A stretch of DNA of 64,000 bases from an uncultured Erysipelotrichaceae bacterium. GTDB lineage: Bacteria > Bacillota_I > Bacilli_A > RFN20 > CAG-826. The stretch is taken from positions 1 through 64,000 of the forward strand of contig CADCCA010000005.1 of assembly GCA_902799855.1 (NCBI GenBank), given 5' to 3'. Below the pieces are notes generated by a model, which had not been told where the DNA came from, did no database searches, and saw only the letters and a program-made list of their open reading frames with translations. Positions 6,610 through 13,952 of this stretch are shown here, one piece after another. Position 1 is the first letter of the stretch. Each line of letters starts with the position of its first letter. A program made the position numbers and the translations under genes.

Positions 6610-9156
6610 CTAATTACCGTAGTTTTTATAACTTGGATCGATGATGCAAAGTTCAGAATAATTATCGATTTCAGTAACATCAGATTTCTTACAGTCTCTG
6701 ACTTCAATCTTAAAGTCTTTTCTAAAGATGGTTAATGGGACATTATCCCAATATCTTTCTTTGCCACCTCTAGAGTTAAAAGCTTTAACAACATCTTCTC
6801 TGAGTTTCGCACTATCTTGCTCATTCCAATAGGAAATGCCGATCATATGCCAGCAGTTTTCTCCCCCGATTGCCACTCTTTCGATATAGCCTTTCTTTTT
6901 GAAGAAGCACCAGTCATCTGTTTCAGAGACATAAGCACCTAAATAGTTAGAAGCATATTGATATTTAGTGATGACTTCTGGATTAGACACTACTAAGTCA
7001 GCTTCACAGATATAGCATCTATCAATGACGTCTTTAGCGGCGAATATAGAAGAGATGTTATTGGATTCGTTATAGATGGGGTTTTCAATGAACTTTAATG
7101 ATGGATATTTTTCTAATAATTGAGAGAATTGTTCTTTCTTATAGCCAACCACGATTGTGATATTGGTAATATCTTTAGCGTACAACGCATCTAATAAGGT
7201 ATCGATAATACGAACTCCATTAACTTTTACTAATGGTTTTGGAGTGTCTAAAGTAACTGGCGCCATTCTGGAACCAAAGCCTGCGGCAATAACCACTGCT
7301 TTTCTGACTTTAAATGGCTCTAATAACTTATAGCCTAAATCAGTGATGGCAATGCTCTTATCATTAGCGATGTTAATGACATCCTCTTCAATGAATTCGT
7401 TAATGATTTTATTGGTGGTACCTAATGATAAGGTGACTCCATCAGCGATTTGCCTTTGTGTTAAAGGCTCATTTAAGTGTTCTTCAATATAAGTGAGAAC
7501 ATTGAATTGGAAACGTGTTAAAGACATATCTTTACCCATCCTTTCTTTTTTATTTAATTTCTTTAAAAAACTATTTAATGTATCAAAGCCGATTTTCGCG
7601 GCAATATTGACCAAAAGAATAATTGCAGAGACAACTGCTTGATTTTCATATTGTCCTTGTAATTCATATGTATTAATAGAGACTGATAAAGGAGTTGTAT
7701 CTGGAGAACATAATAAACTAACAGCGGAAATGGTAATCATGCTGTTAATAAATAAGTATGAAAACATTGAGACTATCGTAGATATGGAGTTAGGCACCAT
7801 CACTTTGAAGAACAGAGAGAAACGAGAAATACCTAAAGTATCACCGACTGTTTCGTAGTCTTTATTAATCTTTTCAAAAGCATTCTTCGCCATTAAGTAT
7901 GGGGAAGAGAAATAGTGAATGATATTGACCACCACTAAGATAAAGATGGTTTCTGCAAAGAAGCCTCTAGTGTCTTTGAATAAATAGGAGAAACCTAGAC
8001 CTAAAACTAAGCCTGGTACTGCAAGCGTTGAAACCGCGACTAAATGGATGACTTTTTTTAATTTACCTTTAGTTCTAACGGCAGCGTAACCAGTGATATA
8101 GGCAAATGCTGTACCTAATAAACCCGCTAACAAAGAGATAACTAAAGAGTTAACCAAGAATGGACCAGCAGAAACACTAGCGTAAGGAGAGAATGCATCA
8201 GCGTAATGAGCAAAGGTAAATGTCATATCGCTTGGGAAGCGTTCCACAAATGAAATCATTAAGAAGACAAATTGTGGGATGAATAATAATAAAGAAACTA
8301 ATACTGAGGCAACAATAGTAATGATATTAAATGATTTACTTGGGCCAATTAATGATTTACTAGCGACACCACTACTTTGTTCTTTATTGAAAATATCAAC
8401 AATAAAGGCTGCCACTGCTGGCATTAATAAGAACATGGAGATAATGGCACTTCTACCACTTAACGGATTAGCGTTAAATTCTTCGATTAAAAAGACTGGT
8501 AAAGTTGGGAATTTACTACCTGCAACTTCAGTAGGAAGACCATAATCTGCAAATATTAAAGTGAAAGAAGCGAAAAACGCTGAAATAAGCGTTGTTTTTA
8601 AATAAGGTAAGGTAATTCCAAAGAATGACTTAAATCGACTAATACCGAGCGTATTAGCGGCATCATAGACACTTTTATCTTCGTAAAGAAGAGAATCATA
8701 AATTAATAAGAAAGAAACTGGAAAAGTAAAGACTACCGATCCTATTGTTAAAGGTAGGAATCCTTTGTTATCAATTTTGATTTTGAATAATAAATCTAAT
8801 AAACCACCAGTACCAAATAAGTTTTTAATGCCTAAACCAATAGATAAGGTTGGAATAAGCATTGGTAAAGTTAAACCTAAAATATACCATTTCTTTCCTT
8901 TGATATTAGCGCGAGTTAATAAGTAGGCAATTATTGTTGATAAGATAACTGATATGACTGCCCCTAATAAGGAATAAAGAATTGAGTTAAGGATTGAACT
9001 ACCTAATTTAGCGTGGTTAAAGATGTAATTAATATCATTACCATTCGCCTTAAATAAGGTAAAGATTAATGGGAGAAGCAAAAACAAAAAGAGGATTGCT
9101 ATTAATCCAATATGTAAATATGTGGAAGGAGTAATCTTCTTAAAGAATTTCTTCAT
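6610..9156 (-). CDS. Double ABC permease fused to winged-helix and LicC-like cytidylyltransferase
   Basis: Residues 1-540 contain two BPD-type permease halves, each with about six membrane segments and an EAA loop (DAANTLGISRFKSFF and ETVGDTLGISRFSLFF), as in Fe3+ or 2-aminoethylphosphonate importers. From about residue 544 a winged-helix domain begins (TQRQIADGVTLSLGTTNKI), then from about 617 a nucleotidyltransferase with VIAAGFGSRMAPVT and TPKPLVKV, as in LicC-type CTP:phosphocholine cytidylyltransferases. The frame is continuous across the junction. AAAGGA lies 11 bases before the ATG at 7527, so a free HTH-LicC protein could also be made. It follows the ATPase gene by 2 bases. Confidence 0.8.
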   Translation of the reverse strand: MKKFFKKITPSTYLHIGLIAILFLFLLLPLIFTLFKANGNDINYIFNHAKLGSSILNSILYSLLGAVISVILSTIIAYLLTRANIKGKKWYILGLTLPMLIPTLSIGLGIKNLFGTGGLLDLLFKIKIDNKGFLPLTIGSVVFTFPVSFLLIYDSLLYEDKSVYDAANTLGISRFKSFFGITLPYLKTTLISAFFASFTLIFADYGLPTEVAGSKFPTLPVFLIEEFNANPLSGRSAIISMFLLMPAVAAFIVDIFNKEQSSGVASKSLIGPSKSFNIITIVASVLVSLLLFIPQFVFLMISFVERFPSDMTFTFAHYADAFSPYASVSAGPFLVNSLVISLLAGLLGTAFAYITGYAAVRTKGKLKKVIHLVAVSTLAVPGLVLGLGFSYLFKDTRGFFAETIFILVVVNIIHYFSSPYLMAKNAFEKINKDYETVGDTLGISRFSLFFKVMVPNSISTIVSMFSYLFINSMITISAVSLLCSPDTTPLSVSINTYELQGQYENQAVVSAIILLVNIAAKIGFDTLNSFLKKLNKKERMGKDMSLTRFQFNVLTYIEEHLNEPLTQRQIADGVTLSLGTTNKIINEFIEEDVINIANDKSIAITDLGYKLLEPFKVRKAVVIAAGFGSRMAPVTLDTPKPLVKVNGVRIIDTLLDALYAKDITNITIVVGYKKEQFSQLLEKYPSLKFIENPIYNESNNISSIFAAKDVIDRCYICEADLVVSNPEVITKYQYASNYLGAYVSETDDWCFFKKKGYIERVAIGGENCWHMIGISYWNEQDSAKLREDVVKAFNSRGGKERYWDNVPLTIFRKDFKIEVRDCKKSDVTEIDNYSELCIIDPSYKNYGN

Positions 9157-9158
9157 AT

Positions 9159-9923
9159 TTATTTCGTGCTATCGATAATGGCTTTGGCCTTTTCATCTAA
9201 ATGATTGACCACGAATTTTTGGACAAAATCATTAGCGGGGTGCTTATAAATATTGTTTGGTGTATCGTATTGAACGATATGAGATTCATTCATGACAATA
9301 ATTCTATCAGACATAGAGAAAGCTTCTTCTTGGTCATGAGTGACATAGATCATTGTTTTATTGAGTTTCTTTTGTAATTCTTTGATTTCTTTTCTAAGTG
9401 ACATACGGATGTCAGCGTCTAAGGCCGCCATCGGTTCATCAAAAAGAATGATGTCTGGATTAAGCGCTAAAGTTCTAGCGATAGCGACACGTTGTTGTTG
9501 ACCACCACTCATTTTGCTTGGTCTTTTATTAGCGAAGTCGCTTAAACCAACTGTAGCTAAAACATCATCTACTCTTTTTTTGATTTCTTCCTTTGGAAGT
9601 TTTTGACATTTTAAAGCGTAGGCAACGTTATTATAGACATTCATATTTGGGAACAAAGCGTAGTTTTGGAAAACTAATCCCATTCCTCTTTTACTTGGTG
9701 AGTTATTAGTGATATCCACACCATCTTTTAAGATTTCACCAGTATCTGGTTTTTCAATACCAATGAGTATTTTTAAAAGAGTGGTCTTACCACAGCCTGA
9801 ACTACCAAGGATGGAAACAAATTCGCCTTCGTTAACTTCAAAAGAGATGTCTTCTAAGACGATTTGACCGTTATATTTCTTATTAACGTTAGATACGTTG
9901 ATTTTCTTATTTAAAAGTTCCAT
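9159..9923 (-). CDS. ABC transporter ATP-binding protein (PotA/PhnT/FbpC type)
   Basis: The 254-residue ATPase has Walker A GSSGCGKTT (40-48), the signature SGGQQQRVAIARTL, Walker B IILFDEP and the switch histidine in VTHDQEE. This sequence type powers importers for spermidine, Fe3+ or 2-aminoethylphosphonate. The TOBE-containing extension of MalK/PotA is missing, so it is a short form. It overlaps the substrate-binding protein gene by 13 bases and is followed after 2 bases by the fused permease, so all parts of one importer are encoded together. The substrate is inferred from its neighbours. Confidence 0.9.
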   Translation of the reverse strand: MELLNKKINVSNVNKKYNGQIVLEDISFEVNEGEFVSILGSSGCGKTTLLKILIGIEKPDTGEILKDGVDITNNSPSKRGMGLVFQNYALFPNMNVYNNVAYALKCQKLPKEEIKKRVDDVLATVGLSDFANKRPSKMSGGQQQRVAIARTLALNPDIILFDEPMAALDADIRMSLRKEIKELQKKLNKTMIYVTHDQEEAFSMSDRIIVMNESHIVQYDTPNNIYKHPANDFVQKFVVNHLDEKAKAIIDSTK

Positions 9924-10954
9924 GCGTCTAATAACTCTTGCTTATAATCTGGGTCTAAAAGGTTTTTCATTGCTGTGTAATCAACACCATAATCAGATGG
10001 TGATTTCCAGTTTTCCACTGTTACTTTGCCCATATATTCTGATTTATAAATGGTTTCAGGAACGATTTGGCAGTTATCTAAGTAATTGACTGTATTAAAG
10101 AAGTAGTCATAGACTTCTTTGACTTCTGGTCTATTTTGCTTGCCGTTGATCATGCCCATTGTGTATAAGGTATATGGTGAACCTTCGGAGAAATATGTAA
10201 TACCGATATCATCGTTTTTATTAGCATATTCCACCGCTTGGAAGTGCATGCCTAAACCAACGGATATTTCTTTTCTATCGACACCTTTAACTGGGCCAGA
10301 ACCGGATTTGGACCATTCATTAATATTGTTCTTGCCTAAGGCTTTGAAATATTCTAAAGCAGCATCTTTACCTTTGACGGAGGCTAAACCGTTATAGAAA
10401 TAATAGCCAGTACCACTGCTCTTTGGGTTTGGCATGATAATCGCGTTTTTATATTTTTCATCTAATAAGTCTTCATAAGAAGTTGGGACGTTATCACCAA
10501 CTTTGGATTTACTATAAACGATGCAACCCGCTTCTTTGTCTTGGATGTGATATTTCTTATGACCTTTTCTAGTAGAACCATCTGCTAAAGTTTGATCTTT
10601 TTGATATTCTAAAACTTCATCCACATAGTGAGATGTATCATAGTCTGATAAATCAGCGAATAAATCAGGATTATTCTTAAGTAAGATTTCAGCATTGGTA
10701 ATTTCAATACCAACGAAAATATCGCATTTACCTTTAGTGCCTTCGGTTTGTAAGCCGTTAAGAAGGCTACCGGTATCTTTAGAAACAACGCGGATGTTGT
10801 AGTTAGGGAAATGTTCTTTTAATTCCTTATTATCTAATTGAATTCTATTTTCTTCGTGCGCGGTGTAGATATAGACGGTTGGTTTGTTATTGCAGCCCAC
10901 GAGTGAGGTGAGTGAGAGAACCGCTAATGGTAAGAAATATTTAATTTTGTTCAT
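9911..10954 (-). CDS. Lipoprotein substrate-binding protein of an ABC importer
   Basis: The mature protein begins at lipobox cysteine 21 (LVGC) and has the fold of family-1 solute-binding proteins, with MPNPKSSGTGY and SGSGPVKG motifs that are common in Fe3+ and 2-aminoethylphosphonate binding proteins. I placed the start at the ATG at 10954, which has AGGAG 9 bases upstream. An in-frame ATG at 10987 has none and would spoil the signal peptide. It is the first gene of an operon with ATPase, permease-LicC fusion and lipoprotein. The pairing with a cytidylyltransferase suggests import of a compound that can be coupled to CMP, such as aminoethylphosphonate or phosphocholine. That is inference. 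Confidence 0.8.
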   Translation of the reverse strand: MNKIKYFLPLAVLSLTSLVGCNNKPTVYIYTAHEENRIQLDNKELKEHFPNYNIRVVSKDTGSLLNGLQTEGTKGKCDIFVGIEITNAEILLKNNPDLFADLSDYDTSHYVDEVLEYQKDQTLADGSTRKGHKKYHIQDKEAGCIVYSKSKVGDNVPTSYEDLLDEKYKNAIIMPNPKSSGTGYYFYNGLASVKGKDAALEYFKALGKNNINEWSKSGSGPVKGVDRKEISVGLGMHFQAVEYANKNDDIGITYFSEGSPYTLYTMGMINGKQNRPEVKEVYDYFFNTVNYLDNCQIVPETIYKSEYMGKVTVENWKSPSDYGVDYTAMKNLLDPDYKQELLDAWNF

Positions 10955-10970
10955 TTTGAGACTCCTAATT

Positions 10971-10984
10971 TGTTCAAGTGAACA
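10971..10984. promoter_or_regulatory. Palindrome in the leader of the ABC importer operon
   Basis: TGTTCAAGTGAACA is a perfect 6-bp inverted repeat with a 2-base centre. It lies 17 bases before the chosen start codon of the substrate-binding protein gene. It could be a repressor site or a 5' stem in the mRNA. Confidence 0.4.
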
Positions 10985-11036
10985 CATTTAACCATAAAAA
11001 AATGAACAATGCAATACTAGAAGTTACATAACTTTG

Positions 11037-11143
11037 TAAACCATTCCGTAAACCACATCGTAAACCATTCCGTAAACCGTATCGTCTCGTCATCGTAAAC
11101 CGTATCGTAAACCGTGACGTAAACTTTACCGTAAACTGAAAGG
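11037..11143. repeat. 12-bp tandem repeat array upstream of the ABC importer operon
   Basis: Copies of TAAACC-N4-CG begin at 11037, 11049, 11061, 11073, 11096, 11108, 11120 and 11132. One degenerate unit at 11085 is 11 bases long. Apart from that the period is exactly 12. The array fills the gap between the opine-dehydrogenase-like gene (stop at 11150) and the importer promoter. It resembles the array before the HipA-like gene in period and in the TAA-C core, but the unit differs. Confidence 0.8.
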
Positions 11144-11149
11144 AGCCAG

Positions 11150-12250
11150 TTATTTGAAGTATGTGTTTCTTAAATCTTCAATATCTTTAAGACCGAATGA
11201 ATCTAAATAGAATGTTCTTTGTGTATTAGTAATACGATGATACCAGTCACTGACCATTTGCATATTTGGGCAAGGCACTTTTAGTAAGTATGAAAAACTT
11301 AATAAGATATCTAAGCCATATGGGAAATCAGCGGTGAAGTATCTAGAAGATAAATCAGGAATATATTTACCGTTTTCATTGAGCTTAGAAGGAGTTGTTA
11401 ATCCTTTTAAGGAATTAATACTATTGAGCTTTTTAGTCATCTCTAATGGATTAGTGGACTCATAGTGTTCTAATAATGTAGTGATTTGATTAACGACCAT
11501 ACCATTATCTTTTAGATAAGCGATCATAGAGAATAATTCGTTATCCATCTTTTCTAAGAGTTCACTACTCTCTAATGACCATTCTTCATAGAAGAGAGGT
11601 AACTTATCATATTCTTTAACAACTTCATAATCTTTAAAAACAGAATATAAACGAGATGTATGAAGGATTGGATTAGAGTTTAATAAAGTAACGTTTAAAT
11701 AGTTATCTAATGGTTCCACTGGTAAAGAATAGTTTTCAGAGATGAATTCACTAGCGTCTTTATTAAAAGATAAAGGAATAGAAGCGCATCTTATGCCTTT
11801 TCTTACTCCTGATTCTCTAACTTCTACACCTTTAGTGATGATTCTAGCGACAGAGTGAACACGTTGAAGACCAGTAATGGTCACACCTTTTTCTAGAGCA
11901 TCTCTAAAATATAATTCAAAGCCACCTGAACCAGGGATACCCACTAAGTGTTGACCTTGATGGAGTAAAGGGATTAACTGTTTAGAAAAAGAAGAAAATA
12001 AGAAGGATGGGTATGTAATATAGATCCATTCTGCATCTTTCACTGCTTCTTCTAAGTTATCAGTAATAAGATTGATTTTGCCTTTAGTGAAAGTATTGTT
12101 ATCTTCGTTGAACACTACCATGTCTTTATGATATTCTTCGACTTTTTCATATGGGGCATTTAAGAATAAAGTAACATCGTGTTTTTGTGAGAATTTAACG
12201 GATAATATGGAACCCATATTTCCACCACCGATAACTGTAATTTTACTCAT
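11150..12250 (-). CDS. Opine/octopine dehydrogenase-family NAD(P)-dependent oxidoreductase
   Basis: An N-terminal Rossmann motif VIGGGNMGS (residues 5-13) binds NAD(P). The C-terminal alpha-helical domain has NPILHTSRL, matching the Asn-Pro and His positions of the octopine/nopaline dehydrogenase family (PF02317). These enzymes reductively couple an amino acid to a keto acid. In polysaccharide loci relatives could make or modify an amino-linked substituent. The gene overlaps the VanZ/Ig gene by 8 bases and is last in the leftward locus A operon, before a repeat array. The substrate cannot be inferred from the sequence. Confidence 0.75.
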   Translation of the reverse strand: MSKITVIGGGNMGSILSVKFSQKHDVTLFLNAPYEKVEEYHKDMVVFNEDNNTFTKGKINLITDNLEEAVKDAEWIYITYPSFLFSSFSKQLIPLLHQGQHLVGIPGSGGFELYFRDALEKGVTITGLQRVHSVARIITKGVEVRESGVRKGIRCASIPLSFNKDASEFISENYSLPVEPLDNYLNVTLLNSNPILHTSRLYSVFKDYEVVKEYDKLPLFYEEWSLESSELLEKMDNELFSMIAYLKDNGMVVNQITTLLEHYESTNPLEMTKKLNSINSLKGLTTPSKLNENGKYIPDLSSRYFTADFPYGLDILLSFSYLLKVPCPNMQMVSDWYHRITNTQRTFYLDSFGLKDIEDLRNTYFK

Positions 12251-13952
12251 CTACTTTTTCCTCCGTTTTCTTGGATTCTTTTTTATTTTTATGATTTTTG
12301 ATTAATAACAATATTCCCACTGTGATTGCTAGCGCAATAACAACACCTGATAGATCCACTAGGACATCTAAGAACGCTCCACTTCTAAGTGGGATGAAAG
12401 CTTGAATGATTTCAGATACTGAGGCTAATAATATACCTGCTCCTAAAGAAATTAAAGCGGTAATCCACCATTTCCTATTAGGGAAGAACATATATAACGC
12501 TAAGAAGGTGAATACTTGGGTAATACCAAATAATAAAGCGTGACCAATGGATTTTCTAATGGAGAGATTAACATCTTCATAATTATCTTGGTTAATCGCA
12601 CCACCAGTTGTCACTGTTACTTCGGTTGTATCAGTTAAAGTAGGAACTAAATCTGAAGTAATAGTAATATTAGAAACACCTTCCTTATGGAACACTAAAA
12701 TAACTTTATCGTTTTGATTAATAACTTCTACGACTTCTTCGTTAGAAGATACTGCAGTAACTGTTGGATTAATAACAGTCTTATCGTAAGAGATTTTAAC
12801 TGCCATCGCGTCACCTACGAACGCTGTGACTTTTGGATGAGACCAAGCATCTTTATTACCGATTCTATAGACCGTATACATTGTTGTTGGTAATTCTTTC
12901 TTAACCAAGATTTCTTTAGCGACGATTTGTTGGGTCTTTTTATTAGTCGCGGTTATTAGTACTGATTCATCTTCTAAGATGCTTTTTCTATAACCGTATA
13001 CTTCACCTTTTTGATTGACTCTCGCTAATACTGGATTTGAGCTTTCCCAAATGAAATCATTGTTATCTAATAAAACATCATTATCTTTAACAGTTAAAGC
13101 AATCTTTTTCTTTGAAAAGATATCGTGTTCATAACAATAATCATTACCTTCGATTGAGAGGTTTGTGTAGTTAGAGATAGGTGTGCCACTTGTTACTGTG
13201 ATATTGAATGATTTTTCTATACCTTGAGGATTAGACACTCTAATTGTGGTTGAGCCTTCACTAACTGGAGTAATAACACCATATCTACCGACTGTCGCAA
13301 TAGCGTCATTATCAGAAGAATAAGTTAATTTAGAGACATCGTAATATAAGGAATCTTTTAATTCGTCGTTAAAAGCATTAGTGATTGTAATATTAATTGT
13401 TTCTGGACTACCGATTGGTAAAGTTGTGTTATTAATATTCGCATCAAAAGATAAAGGAGCGATTAAGTCCATGACTTTGACTTCAGTTTTACTAAAGACA
13501 TTGTTATTACAATTTGCTTCAATGGTTGTTAAACCATGACGCATGCCAATAAGAGTGGCTTTATAACCATCTTGTTTTAACTTAATAGTGCCTCTATTAT
13601 TGCCAACTTCGGTATACCAGACTTCTTTGATAGTAGCGTTTTCTGGCAAGACCACTGTATCGATTTCTTTTTCACATCCTAATGGGATTTCATCTTCTTG
13701 ATAGCCTGGAATATTATTTATTTCATTATCAGTGAATGATGTTTCAACACTGGTAACAGGAATATTAACAGTTTTACTAGGTGTAAAAGTATTCACGATA
13801 TTAGTGAAGATATTAGAAACAAATCTATTCCAGTTATTCGTGGTTTTATCATCTAAGCATGAATAAAAGATAATAAAGGAATTGAGTAGGACCGCAAAAG
13901 ATAGCATGATCCATCTAGTAACTTTGAATGGTTTATTAACTGATTTATCCAT
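12243..13952 (-). CDS. VanZ-like membrane protein with inserted Ig-like (Big2) domains
   Basis: One membrane segment near the N-terminus (13-32) is followed by about 430 extracytoplasmic residues and then three or four membrane segments (from about 467). The C-terminal part has the VanZ pattern, including ASVSEIIQAFIPLRSG and DVLVDLSG. Two or three bacterial Ig-like repeats fill the middle, for example ATVGRYGVITPVSEGSTTIR. VanZ proteins normally keep these helices together, so here an extracellular module has been inserted after helix 1. The gene overlaps the Wzy-Wzx fusion gene by 8 bases at its 5' end. A role in the cell envelope next to the polymer is likely; the precise function is unknown. 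Confidence 0.7.
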   Translation of the reverse strand: MDKSVNKPFKVTRWIMLSFAVLLNSFIIFYSCLDDKTTNNWNRFVSNIFTNIVNTFTPSKTVNIPVTSVETSFTDNEINNIPGYQEDEIPLGCEKEIDTVVLPENATIKEVWYTEVGNNRGTIKLKQDGYKATLIGMRHGLTTIEANCNNNVFSKTEVKVMDLIAPLSFDANINNTTLPIGSPETINITITNAFNDELKDSLYYDVSKLTYSSDNDAIATVGRYGVITPVSEGSTTIRVSNPQGIEKSFNITVTSGTPISNYTNLSIEGNDYCYEHDIFSKKKIALTVKDNDVLLDNNDFIWESSNPVLARVNQKGEVYGYRKSILEDESVLITATNKKTQQIVAKEILVKKELPTTMYTVYRIGNKDAWSHPKVTAFVGDAMAVKISYDKTVINPTVTAVSSNEEVVEVINQNDKVILVFHKEGVSNITITSDLVPTLTDTTEVTVTTGGAINQDNYEDVNLSIRKSIGHALLFGITQVFTFLALYMFFPNRKWWITALISLGAGILLASVSEIIQAFIPLRSGAFLDVLVDLSGVVIALAITVGILLLIKNHKNKKESKKTEEKVDE

